This document shows positions 34,066-42,725 of a DNA stretch of 64,000 bases, piece by piece (the stretch's first letter is position 1; each line of letters starts with the position of its first letter). Under the pieces are notes generated by a model. That model ran no database searches. It had not been told where the DNA came from and saw only the letters and a program-made list of their open reading frames with translations. Source of the stretch: Pseudonocardia sp. HH130629-09 (lineage in GTDB: Bacteria; Actinomycetota; Actinomycetes; Mycobacteriales; Pseudonocardiaceae). The stretch spans positions 186,001 through 250,000 of the forward strand of contig NZ_CP011868.1 of assembly GCF_001294645.1 (NCBI RefSeq), given 5' to 3'. The position numbers and the translations under genes are program-made.

Positions 34066-34644
34066 GTGGCCAGGAGGACGGGTCGGCAGATCGCTGCCGA
34101 GCAGTACTACGACGCCGCGATGTCGATCCTCGCGCGCGAGGGTGCGGCCGGGCTGAAGATCGGCCCGCTGTGCCGGTCCCTCGGCGTGACCAGCGGGTCG
34201 TTCTACCACCACTTCGGCGGCTGGGCGGGCTTCGTCCGCGGGCTGCTGCGCTACTGGGAGGCCGAGCAGACCGACCGGATCGTCGAGCTGGCCCGAGCGA
34301 CCGCGGACCCGGTCGAGCGGATCGACGTGGTCAAGCAGCTCACGGTGGCCCTGCGCCACGACGCCGAGGCCGCGATCCGGGCGTGGGCCCAGATCGACCC
34401 GGAGGTCGGTCGTGCCCAGGGGCGCGTGGACGTGCAGCGCCGGATCGCGCTGGAACAGGTGGTGGCCGAGGTGGTGCCCGACCCGGACGACGCCCGCAGG
34501 CTCGCCGTCTTCGGCATCTCGCTGATGGCCGGGTACCAGCAGACCTGCGACCCCCGCGACCGCGATCTCCTGCGTGCCCTGTTCGACGACTACCAGCGCC
34601 TCATCCTGTCGTACGCCCCGCACGTGACGCCGCCGATCGGGTGA
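34066..34644 (+). CDS. TetR/AcrR family transcriptional regulator
   Basis: A 192-residue regulator from a GTG after GAGGAGGGGGCGGG. The N-terminal helix-turn-helix is LAREGAAGLKIGPLCRSLGV then TSGSFYHHFGGWAGFVRGLL. The C-terminal ligand domain is not diagnostic. It lies between the SCP2-SDR-P450-LLM operon and the mce operon, each preceded by a copy of the palindrome GTAACGTAGAnTACGnTAC. This makes it a likely repressor of both, responding to an acyl-CoA or sterol-derived ligand. It is not recognisably KstR, and the palindrome differs from the KstR motif. Confidence 0.88.
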   Translation: MARRTGRQIAAEQYYDAAMSILAREGAAGLKIGPLCRSLGVTSGSFYHHFGGWAGFVRGLLRYWEAEQTDRIVELARATADPVERIDVVKQLTVALRHDAEAAIRAWAQIDPEVGRAQGRVDVQRRIALEQVVAEVVPDPDDARRLAVFGISLMAGYQQTCDPRDRDLLRALFDDYQRLILSYAPHVTPPIG

Positions 34645-34786
34645 TCCTCTGTGCGGGTGGGGCGGTGGTGGCCGAACCGGCCGACCGCGCCCATTCAGGC
34701 CGTTCGGACCAGCCCTGCTACCCGACCGGGAGCACCGTTACCCACGGTCCGCAACAATCTGCGGTGATCTGTAACCCTCGGTAACC

Positions 34787-34805
34787 GTAACGTAGACTAC
34801 GGTAC
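34787..34805. promoter_or_regulatory. 19-bp palindromic operator, copy 2 (upstream of the mce operon)
   Basis: GTAACGTAGACTACGGTAC matches copy 1 at 17 of 19 positions. It encloses TAGACT (34793-34798), a plausible -10 hexamer, 148 bases before the mce ATPase start. The 308-base gap at 34645-34952 otherwise holds a leader without other features that I can see. Confidence 0.75.
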
Positions 34806-34952
34806 AGTCGCTGATCGGCGACCCCGCCGACCCGCAAGTAACCCCTGACGCGCAGACTCGTTGTGCCGTTCAGCACCGACGACTGGCCCCCGCTCCCCAG
34901 CGTTCCCGGGCCCCGGTGCGGTTCGTCGGTCTATTGCGCGAGGAGGCGACAC

Positions 34953-36065
34953 GTGACCGGTGTCGAGGTGAAGGTCGAGGGGCTGACGAAGTCCTTCGGT
35001 CGGGCCAACATCTGGTCGGACGTGAGCCTGACCCTGCCCGCGGGCGAGGTGTCGGTGTTGCTCGGGCCGTCGGGTACCGGCAAGTCGGTGTTCCTGAAGT
35101 CGCTGATCGGGCTGCTGAAGCCCGAGCGGGGATCGATCGTCATCGAGGGTGTGGATCTGTGCAAGTGCTCGGAGTCCGAGCTGTACGAGATCCGGAAGCT
35201 GTTCGGGGTGCTGTTCCAGGACGGTGCGTTGTTCGGGTCGATGAACCTGTTCGACAACATCGCGTTCCCGTTGCGGGAGCACACGCGCAAGTCGGAGTCG
35301 GCGATCCGGGACATCGTCATGGAGAAGATCGACATGGTCGGTCTGGTGGGTGCGGAGGGGAAGCTGCCGGGGGAGATCTCGGGTGGTATGCGCAAGCGTG
35401 CGGGGTTGGCGCGGGCGTTGGTGCTGGATCCGAAGATCATTCTGTTCGATGAGCCGGACTCGGGTCTGGATCCGGTGCGGACGGCGTACCTGAACCAGTT
35501 GATCATCGATCTGAACGCGATGACGGACTCGACGTTCCTGATCGTGACCCATGACATCAACTCGGCGCAGACGGTGCCGGACAACATCGGTCTGCTGTAT
35601 CGCAAGCATCTGGCGATGTTCGGTCCGCGGGAGGTGTTGTTGACCTCGGACGAGCCGGTGGTGGCGCAGTTCCTGAACGGTCGTCGTGAGGGTCCGATCG
35701 GGATGTCGGAGGAGAAGGACGCCGCGCAGGCCGCCCGGGAGATGGAGGAGGCGGGTGAGCTGGAGGGTCGTCCGCCGATGAAGCCGCAGCTGGTGGCCTC
35801 GACGGGGATGCCGGACCGGAAGGCGGTCCACCGTCGCCGGGAGCGCGTCGAGGCGATGCTGCACGAGCTGCCGCAGTCGGCGCAGGAGGCGATCCGCGAG
35901 CAGCACGCCGAGACCGACGCGACCTCCCGGTTCGCCCGCCCCGCGCAGGACGGGAGCACGATCTCCGAGCCCCGCGACGAGCACCCGACCGACATCCACC
36001 CGCGGATCACCGACGACACCCCCGACCCCCGTGGCCGGCACCAGCTCTCCGGCGGTGACCGATGA
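34953..36065 (+). CDS. mceG: Mce-system ABC transporter ATPase (MceG/Mkl, MlaF-like)
   Basis: A 370-residue ATPase from the GTG at 34953 (GAGGAGGCGACAC upstream). Walker A is GPSGTGKS at residues 38-45, the signature is ISGGMRKRAGLARAL, Walker B is IILFDEPDSGLDP, and the H loop is LIVTHDINSA. The last 110 residues form the extended, charged C-terminal tail seen in actinobacterial Mce ATPases. It powers lipid import with the two following permeases. In mycobacteria one unlinked ATPase serves several mce loci; here it is the first gene of the operon, overlapping the permease gene by four bases. Confidence 0.93.
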   Translation: MTGVEVKVEGLTKSFGRANIWSDVSLTLPAGEVSVLLGPSGTGKSVFLKSLIGLLKPERGSIVIEGVDLCKCSESELYEIRKLFGVLFQDGALFGSMNLFDNIAFPLREHTRKSESAIRDIVMEKIDMVGLVGAEGKLPGEISGGMRKRAGLARALVLDPKIILFDEPDSGLDPVRTAYLNQLIIDLNAMTDSTFLIVTHDINSAQTVPDNIGLLYRKHLAMFGPREVLLTSDEPVVAQFLNGRREGPIGMSEEKDAAQAAREMEEAGELEGRPPMKPQLVASTGMPDRKAVHRRRERVEAMLHELPQSAQEAIREQHAETDATSRFARPAQDGSTISEPRDEHPTDIHPRITDDTPDPRGRHQLSGGDR

Positions 36066-36835
36066 CCAGTCCCGTCACCCGGGCGCTCACCCCGGTCGGC
36101 AAGTTCTTCGGCCTGTTCGCCGAGATCGGCCGCCAGGGACTGCGCCGGCCGTTCCAGTGGCGTGAGCTCGTCGAGCAGACCTGGTTCGTCACCAAGGTCT
36201 CCGCGCTGCCGACCGCGCTGTTCACCATCCCCTTCGGCGCGACGATCGCGCTGCTGCTCGGTGAGCTGACCCGCCAGTTCGGCGCCCAGTCCCAGACCGG
36301 CGCCGGCGCGGTCCTCGCGATCGTCCAGCAGGCAGCACCGATCGTCACCGCGCTGCTGATCTCCGGCGCCGGCGGCTCCGCCGTGTGCGCCGACCTCGGT
36401 GCGCGGACCATCCGCGAGGAGATCGCGGCGATGGAGGTGCTCGGCATCTCGCCGATCCAGCGCCTCGTCGTTCCGCGGGTGCTCGCCATGGGCATCACCG
36501 CGGTCGTCCTGAACGGCCTCGCGACCTGCGTCGGCGTCGCGGGCGGGTACTTCTTCAACGTCATCATCCAGGGCGGCTCGCCCGGCGCCTACATCTCCAG
36601 CTTCTCGGCGATCGCGCAGGTCAGCGACATCGTCGTGTCCGAGCTGAAGGCGTTCCTCTTCGGCATCGTCGCCGGCGTCGTCGCCGCGTTCCGCGGGCTG
36701 AACCCGCCGCCCGGTGCGAAGGGGGTCGGTGACGCGGTGAACCAGGCCGTCGTCATCTCCTTCGTCCTCGTCTTCCTCATCAACCTCGTGCTCACCGCCC
36801 TGTACCTCGAGCTCGTCCCGCCGAAGGGCTTCTGA
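36062..36835 (+). CDS. MlaE/YrbE family permease, first copy (YrbEA)
   Basis: A 257-residue inner-membrane protein with five to six spans. It has the MlaE core SALPTALFTIPFGATIALLL, ISGAGGSAVCADLGARTIRE and EEIAAMEVLGISPIQRLVVP, the EE-motif cytoplasmic loop that contacts the ATPase. It forms the permease dimer with the following YrbEB. ATGA overlap with the ATPase gene and TGATG overlap with yrbEB show tight coupling. Confidence 0.94.
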   Translation: MTSPVTRALTPVGKFFGLFAEIGRQGLRRPFQWRELVEQTWFVTKVSALPTALFTIPFGATIALLLGELTRQFGAQSQTGAGAVLAIVQQAAPIVTALLISGAGGSAVCADLGARTIREEIAAMEVLGISPIQRLVVPRVLAMGITAVVLNGLATCVGVAGGYFFNVIIQGGSPGAYISSFSAIAQVSDIVVSELKAFLFGIVAGVVAAFRGLNPPPGAKGVGDAVNQAVVISFVLVFLINLVLTALYLELVPPKGF

Positions 36836-37677
36836 TGGTTACCCGACTCGGAGCGCGGACCCGCCGGGCCGCCCAGGCGCCGCTCAACCAGCTGGAGGAG
36901 CTGGGCGACCAGCTCTCGCTCTACATCCGGTCCATCCTCTGGATCCCGAAGACGCTGACCCGCTACAAGAAGGAGGTCGCCCGGCTGCTCGCCGAGGTCT
37001 CCTTCGGGTCCGGCGCGCTGATCGTCATCCTCGGCACCGTCGGTGTCATGGCGTCGCTGTCGCTGTTCGTCGGCTCGCTGGTCGGTCTGCAGGGCTTCCG
37101 CGCCCTGGACGCCCTGGGCGTCGAGGCGCTGACCGGCTTCATCACCGCCTACTTCAACACCCGCTCGATCGCCCCGCTGGTCGCCGCCTCGGCGCTGACC
37201 GCGACGCTCGGCGCGGGCTTCACCGCCCAGCTCGGCGCGATGCGGATCTCCGAGGAGATCGACGCCCTCGAGGTCATGGCGGTGCCCTCGGTGCCCTACC
37301 TGGTCACCACCCGGGTGGTCGCCGGCATCGTCGCGATCATCCCGATCTACACCCTGGGCCTGCTCGCCAGCTACGCCGCCTCCCGGATCAACGTCACGCT
37401 GATCAACGGCCTGCCCGGCGGCACGTACGACCACTACTTCGACCTGTTCCTGCCGGTCAGTGACGTCCTCCTGTCCTACCTCAAGGTCATCGTCTTCGCG
37501 ACGGTGATCATCCTGATCCACTGCCACTACGGCTACTCGGCCAAGGGCGGCCCGGCGGGCGTCGGTGTCGCGGTGGGGCGCGCGGTGCGGCTGTCGATCG
37601 TCAGCACGGCGATCCTGGACTTCTTCCTGACGCTGGTCATGTTCGGGACCTCGACCTCGGTGCGGGTGGCCGGATGA
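36835..37677 (+). CDS. MlaE/YrbE family permease, second copy (YrbEB)
   Basis: A 280-residue paralogue of the preceding gene. An N-terminal helix of about 40 residues precedes the core GALIVILGTVGVMASLSLFV, ALTATLGAGFTAQLGAMRIS and EEIDALEVMAVPSVPYLVTT. With YrbEA it forms the membrane channel part of the Mce importer. It starts at the YrbEA stop and its own stop overlaps the mceA ATG. Confidence 0.94.
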   Translation: MVTRLGARTRRAAQAPLNQLEELGDQLSLYIRSILWIPKTLTRYKKEVARLLAEVSFGSGALIVILGTVGVMASLSLFVGSLVGLQGFRALDALGVEALTGFITAYFNTRSIAPLVAASALTATLGAGFTAQLGAMRISEEIDALEVMAVPSVPYLVTTRVVAGIVAIIPIYTLGLLASYAASRINVTLINGLPGGTYDHYFDLFLPVSDVLLSYLKVIVFATVIILIHCHYGYSAKGGPAGVGVAVGRAVRLSIVSTAILDFFLTLVMFGTSTSVRVAG

Positions 37678-39125
37678 GGTCCACCAAGCGCGTGCTGCAG
37701 GGCCTGGCCTTCGTCACCGTCATCGTCGTCCTGCTCGGCCTGGCCGTCGCCCAGTACGTCGGGGCCTTCTCCTCCGGCGTCCCGGTCACGCTGAACGTGG
37801 CCCGGGTCGGGACCCAGATGCAGGAGCGGTCCGACGTCAAGGTCAACGGCCTGATCGTCGGGCAGGTCGACCAGGTCGTCTCGAACGGGACCGACACCAG
37901 CATCGAGATGTCGATGGAGCCGCAGTTCCTCGACCAGATCCCCGAGAACGTCACCGCGCAGCTCCTCCCCAAGACGCTGTTCGGCGAGAAGTTCGTGTCG
38001 CTGGTCCCGCCGGCCGCGCCGTCGACGGCCCGACTCGCCGCCGGCGACGTGATCCCCGAGGACCGCAGCGCGGCCGCGCTGGAGGTCGAGCGGGTGCTCG
38101 ACGAGCTGCTGCCCCTGCTGCAGACCGTCCGCCCGCAGGACCTCGCGACCACCCTCGGCGCGCTGTCCCAGGCGCTGCAGGGCCGCGGCGACCAGCTCGG
38201 GGAGACCCTGACCCAGCTCAACACGCTGGTCGAGGGCCTCGACCCGGCCGTACCGGACCTGCAGGAGGACATCCGCCAGCTGGCGACGTTCTCCGACAAC
38301 CTGGACCAGGCGGCGCCGGACCTGCTCGACGCACTCGACAACCTCACGGTCACCAGCCGCACGATCGTCGAGAAGCGCGAGGGGCTGCGCAACCTCTACC
38401 GCTCCGTCACCGGCGCCTCGGACGATCTACGGGCCTTCCTCGACGCCAACGGGGAGAACATCATCGGGCTGTCGGCGGCAAGCCGGCCGACGCTGGAGAC
38501 GCTCGCGCGCTACTCGCCCGAGTTCCCCTGTCTGACCCGCCAGCTCGTCGAGCTGATCCCGAAGATCGACAACGCCATCCGGCCGGGCACCGACCGGGTC
38601 GGTATCAACATCACCCTCGAGATCGTCGCCAGCAAGGGCAAGTACCTGCCCGACCAGGACGAGCCGGAGTACGGCGACGACCGCGGCCCGCGCTGCTACC
38701 CGATCCCGGCCCCCGAGGGCACGCAGTACCCGCCGGACGGCCCGTTCCGCGACGGCTCCGTCCCGGGCCCGGCCCCGGACGGCCAGCCGATGGGCAACCC
38801 CGAGGACTTCGGGGTCGACACCTTCGGCACCTACGACGGGACGGACAGCTTCGATCTCATCCAGGACCAGAGCGCGGAGAACGGCGCGGGCGTGCTGCCC
38901 CCGCTGACCACCGCACTCGGCCAGATCGGCATCCAGCCGTCGTCCTACGACGGGACGCAGCAGAGCGGCTCGGTCGACATGGGCGTCGCCAACTCCGCCG
39001 GTGAGCAGGAGGTCGTCGCCCAGCTGCTCGCCGCCCAGCAGGGCGGTTCCCCGGAGGCCGTCCCGGCCTGGAGCAGCACGATGGTCGGCCCGCTGCTGCG
39101 CGGGACGGAGGTGACGCTGACGTGA
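37674..39125 (+). CDS. mceA: MCE family protein, MceA position
   Basis: A 483-residue protein with an N-terminal membrane anchor (FVTVIVVLLGLAVAQYVGAF), the MlaD/MCE domain at about residues 35-120 (RVGTQMQERSDVKVNGLIVG, LFGEKFVSLVP) and a long helical region containing FPCLTRQLVELIPKID. A disordered Pro/Gly/Asp-rich tail follows. The six Mce proteins form a hetero-hexameric tube that guides lipids across the cell envelope. Start and stop overlap both neighbours by four bases. Confidence 0.92.
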   Translation: MRSTKRVLQGLAFVTVIVVLLGLAVAQYVGAFSSGVPVTLNVARVGTQMQERSDVKVNGLIVGQVDQVVSNGTDTSIEMSMEPQFLDQIPENVTAQLLPKTLFGEKFVSLVPPAAPSTARLAAGDVIPEDRSAAALEVERVLDELLPLLQTVRPQDLATTLGALSQALQGRGDQLGETLTQLNTLVEGLDPAVPDLQEDIRQLATFSDNLDQAAPDLLDALDNLTVTSRTIVEKREGLRNLYRSVTGASDDLRAFLDANGENIIGLSAASRPTLETLARYSPEFPCLTRQLVELIPKIDNAIRPGTDRVGINITLEIVASKGKYLPDQDEPEYGDDRGPRCYPIPAPEGTQYPPDGPFRDGSVPGPAPDGQPMGNPEDFGVDTFGTYDGTDSFDLIQDQSAENGAGVLPPLTTALGQIGIQPSSYDGTQQSGSVDMGVANSAGEQEVVAQLLAAQQGGSPEAVPAWSSTMVGPLLRGTEVTLT

Positions 39126-40366
39126 GCAGGCTCCCGATCTCCCCGCTCGTCAAGTTCCTGGTGTTCGCGCTGGTCACCGCGGTGGGCACCACGCTGCTCG
39201 GCCTGACGATCGCCAACGCCCGCGGCGGCGACGTCACCGAGTACACCGCGCGCTTCACCGACGCGACCGGTCTGCTCGCCGGCGACGACGTCCGCATCGC
39301 CGGTGTCGTCGTCGGCTCGGTGAAGGACGTCCGGATCGTCGACCAGCGGGTCGCCGAGGTGGCGTTCGACGTCGACTCCTCGACCCCGCTGCCGGCGTCG
39401 GTCAACGCGACCCTGAAGTACAAGAACCTCATCGGCCAGCGGTACATGGCGCTGGACCAGGGCGCGGGCCCGACCGGCGAGACTCTCCCGGCCGACGGCC
39501 AGATCCCGATCGACCGGACCCGTCCCGCGGTCAACCTGACCGTGCTGTTCAACGGGTTCCAGCCGCTGTTCCAGGGCCTGGACCCGGACCAGATCAACAA
39601 GCTGTCGATGGAGATCGTGCAGGTCCTGCAGGGCGAGGGCGGCACGGTGCAGAGCCTGCTGGCCTCGACGTCGTCGCTGACCAACTCGATCGCCGACCGC
39701 GACCAGGTCATCGGCCAGGTCATCGACAACCTGAACCTGACCCTCGACACCGTCAACCGCAACGACGAGGGTCTCAACGAGCTGATCAGCTCGCTGCAGG
39801 CGCTGGTGTCCGGACTCGCCCAGGACCGCGAGCCCATCGGCAACGCGATCCAGTCCATCGGCGAGCTGACCCAGGTCACCGGGTCGTTCCTGGAGGACGC
39901 TCGCCCGCCGCTGCGCGACGACATCCGCAACCTCGGCGACCTCGCGACCCAGCTCGACCAGGGACGCCCCACGATCGAGCGGTTCCTGCAGTACACGCCG
40001 TTCAAGCTGAACCGGATCGCCCGCGTCGGCTCCTACGGCAGCTGGTTCAACTTCTACCTCTGCGGCCTCGACGGCCAGATCGGCATCTCGCCGATCCTGC
40101 CGCCGACCTCACTGGAGGACCTGGGCATCGGCCCGATCCGCAACCCCGAGCGGCGCTGCGGCCCGGACCCGTCCGGGATCGGCGCGGGCAACACCGTGCC
40201 GACCGACGGCTCCCAGCCGGACGGCGACAACCGGGCCCAGGACAACCCGATGCTGCGTGAGCCGACCACCGACTCCCTCCAGCAGCTGGCGACCCAGCAG
40301 CTCGGCCGGGGGCCGGTCGACTCCAGCGGCGACCCGACCGCGGCGCTGCAGCCGGGAGGAAACTGA
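39122..40366 (+). CDS. mceB: MCE family protein, MceB position
   Basis: A 414-residue protein from a GTG. The anchor is PLVKFLVFALVTAVGTTLLG and the MCE domain has EYTARFTDATGLLAGDDVRI, AGVVVGSVKDVRI and TLKYKNLIGQRYMAL. A coiled helical stretch and WFNFYLCGLDGQIG follow, with a Pro/Asp/Gln-rich end. It overlaps mceA by four bases (GTGA) and mceC by one. Confidence 0.92.
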   Translation: MSRLPISPLVKFLVFALVTAVGTTLLGLTIANARGGDVTEYTARFTDATGLLAGDDVRIAGVVVGSVKDVRIVDQRVAEVAFDVDSSTPLPASVNATLKYKNLIGQRYMALDQGAGPTGETLPADGQIPIDRTRPAVNLTVLFNGFQPLFQGLDPDQINKLSMEIVQVLQGEGGTVQSLLASTSSLTNSIADRDQVIGQVIDNLNLTLDTVNRNDEGLNELISSLQALVSGLAQDREPIGNAIQSIGELTQVTGSFLEDARPPLRDDIRNLGDLATQLDQGRPTIERFLQYTPFKLNRIARVGSYGSWFNFYLCGLDGQIGISPILPPTSLEDLGIGPIRNPERRCGPDPSGIGAGNTVPTDGSQPDGDNRAQDNPMLREPTTDSLQQLATQQLGRGPVDSSGDPTAALQPGGN

Positions 40367-41331
40367 TGGCACAGGCAGGGCAGAAGCGCCCCGTCCTGAC
40401 GGCGGTGGTCGGCCTCGTGCTGATCGCGGCGCTCACACTCGCCGCGTTCAACTACGAGGCGATCTTCTCCGGTGCGACCCGCTACTCCGCGGAGTTCCCC
40501 GAGGCCGCCGGGCTGCAGGCGAACGACCGGGTCACCGTCGCGGGCGTGGAGGCGGGCCGGGTGCAGAGCGTCGAACTCGACGGTGACCGCGTGAGGGTCG
40601 AGTTCTCCGTCGAGGACGCCTGGGTCGGCAACCGCACCACGGCCTCGATCGAGATCGCGACCCTGCTGGGTTCGAAGTTCCTCGCCCTGGACCCGCGCGG
40701 CGACGCCGAGCAGGATCCCGACCAGCCGATCGGCCGGGACCGGACCAAGTCCCCGTTCGACGTCGTGGACGCGTTCAACGGTCTGTCCGGCACCATCGAC
40801 GGGCTCGACACCGGGCAGCTGGCGACCAGCCTCACGACGCTGTCGGACACCTTCCGCGACACCCCGCCGGAGACCCGCGGGGCGCTCGACGGGCTGTCGC
40901 GGCTGTCCAACACCATCTCCAGCCGCGACGCGGAGCTGAAGCAGCTGCTCGCCAACACCCGGCAGCTGTCGACCACGCTGGCCGACCGCCGCGGGGACGT
41001 CGTCCGGCTGGTGAACGACGGCAACCTGCTGCTCGCCGAGCTGCAGCGGCGCAAGGACGCGATCGCGAACCTGCTCGACGGGGTGCAGCGCCTGTCGATC
41101 CAGCTGCGCGGTCTCGTCGCCGACAACCAGGCGCAGCTGCGCCCGGCCCTCGAGACCCTCGACCGCGTGCTCGCGGTGCTCGAGGAGAACCGCGACAACC
41201 TCGGCGAGATCCTCGACAAGGAAGCGGTGTTCGTCCGCGTGTTCGGCAACGCCCTCGGCAACGGCCGCTGGTTCGACAACTACCTGTGCGGCCTGCTGCC
41301 GCCGGCGGTGCCGCTCGGGGGTGACTGCTGA
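40366..41331 (+). CDS. mceC: MCE family protein, MceC position
   Basis: A 321-residue protein, the shortest of the six. The N-terminal span is VLTAVVGLVLIAALTLAAFN, and the MCE domain contains AEFPEAAGLQANDRVTVAGV and IATLLGSKFLALDPRG. The helical domain is rich in Leu heptads. It ends with WFDNYLCGLLPPAVPLGGDC, the short C-terminal form without the proline-rich tail. The ATG overlaps the mceB stop. Confidence 0.92.
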   Translation: MAQAGQKRPVLTAVVGLVLIAALTLAAFNYEAIFSGATRYSAEFPEAAGLQANDRVTVAGVEAGRVQSVELDGDRVRVEFSVEDAWVGNRTTASIEIATLLGSKFLALDPRGDAEQDPDQPIGRDRTKSPFDVVDAFNGLSGTIDGLDTGQLATSLTTLSDTFRDTPPETRGALDGLSRLSNTISSRDAELKQLLANTRQLSTTLADRRGDVVRLVNDGNLLLAELQRRKDAIANLLDGVQRLSIQLRGLVADNQAQLRPALETLDRVLAVLEENRDNLGEILDKEAVFVRVFGNALGNGRWFDNYLCGLLPPAVPLGGDC

Positions 41332-42725
41332 TGGGGTCCTGGGCCAACGACCGGCGCCAGATCCAGTTCGGTGCCCTGATCGCCGTCGTCGCCGTGCTGG
41401 TGGCGAGCGCGATCTGGCTGATCACCTCGGGCGGCGGCCGTCAGGTCACCGCGTACTTCACCAGCTCCGCCGCGCTCTTCCAGGACAACGACGTGCGGGT
41501 GCTCGGCGTCCCGGTCGGCAAGATCGACCGGATCACGCCCGAGGGCGACCGGGTGCGGGTCGACATGACCATCACCGACGACGAGGTGCGCCTGCCCGCC
41601 GACGTCAAGGCCGCTGTCGTCTCGCCGAGCCTGGTCACCGGTCGCTACGTGCAGCTGACCCCGGTGTGGACCGGCGGCCCCGAGTGGAACGGCGAGCCGA
41701 TCCCGCTGGAGCGCACCGCGTTCCCGCTCGGCGTCGACGACCTCACCCGGACCGCCACCGAGCTCTCCCGGGCGCTCGGCCCGCAGGGGGCGAACAAGAC
41801 CGGTGCGCTCAACGACGTCCTGGACGTCACCGCCCAGAACCTCGACGGCAACGGCCGGGCGCTCAACGACACCATCCGCAACCTCGGCGGACTCTCGGCG
41901 ACCCTGAACGGCTCCAGCGGTGACCTGTTCGGCACCGTCACCGAGCTGCAGAAGTTCGTCGGGACGCTGCGGGAGAACGACCCCGGCATCCGCGAGCTCA
42001 ACGGGAAGCTGGCCGACGTCACCGGCTTCCTCGCGAGCCAGCGCGGCGAGCTCGGCGGCGCGCTGAACCAGCTGTCCTACGCGCTCGGCGAGGTCGCGGA
42101 CTTCGTGCAGGACAACCGGGCGACCCTGCGGTCGAACGTCGACAAGCTCGCGAGCGTGTCGCAGGAGGTCGTCGACCACCAGCGGGCGCTGTCCGAGATC
42201 GCCGACGTCGCCCCGGCGGCACTGAGCAACCTCACCAACATCTACAACGGTGCCTCGGAGACCCTGGACACCCGGGCCAACATCAACGAGCTGGCCTACC
42301 CGCTGCCGGTCGCGATCTGCGAGATCCTCCGCCGCGGCGCGGGCCAGCTCCCGGGCGGCCTCGACCAGCCCACGGCCGCCCTGTGCGACGGCCTCGCGCC
42401 GATCCTCGACGGCGCCGTGCCGCTGCCGACCCCGCAGCAGGTGCTCGAGCAGCTGCAGGCCGGCGGCTCCGGGGTCAACCCGGCCGTGCCGCAGCTGATG
42501 CGGGGCTCGCCGCTGTCGTTGACCGACCCGGGCTCCCAGCTGCGCGCCCCGGCCGACCCGCAGGCTCCCGCCCCCGCCGGGCAGCCCGCACCGGGTGCCA
42601 CCAGCACCCCGGCCACACCGGCGCCGTCGACCACGACGGCCCCGCAGGCCACTCCCACCCCGGTCCCCGAGACCGAGGAGCGCGGGGGCGGCGGACTGTT
42701 CGGCCTGTTCGGAGGTGGATCGTGA
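41331..42725 (+). CDS. mceD: MCE family protein, MceD position
   Basis: A 464-residue protein. The anchor is FGALIAVVAVLVASAIWLIT and the MCE domain has AYFTSSAALFQDNDVRVLGV and AAVVSPSLVTGRYVQLTPVW. A helical rod leads to an 80-residue Pro/Ala/Thr-rich tail ending GGGLFGLFGGGS, nearly the same ending as MceE (GGLLGGLFGGGS). ATG overlaps the mceC stop and the stop overlaps the mceE GTG. Confidence 0.92.
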   Translation: MGSWANDRRQIQFGALIAVVAVLVASAIWLITSGGGRQVTAYFTSSAALFQDNDVRVLGVPVGKIDRITPEGDRVRVDMTITDDEVRLPADVKAAVVSPSLVTGRYVQLTPVWTGGPEWNGEPIPLERTAFPLGVDDLTRTATELSRALGPQGANKTGALNDVLDVTAQNLDGNGRALNDTIRNLGGLSATLNGSSGDLFGTVTELQKFVGTLRENDPGIRELNGKLADVTGFLASQRGELGGALNQLSYALGEVADFVQDNRATLRSNVDKLASVSQEVVDHQRALSEIADVAPAALSNLTNIYNGASETLDTRANINELAYPLPVAICEILRRGAGQLPGGLDQPTAALCDGLAPILDGAVPLPTPQQVLEQLQAGGSGVNPAVPQLMRGSPLSLTDPGSQLRAPADPQAPAPAGQPAPGATSTPATPAPSTTTAPQATPTPVPETEERGGGGLFGLFGGGS

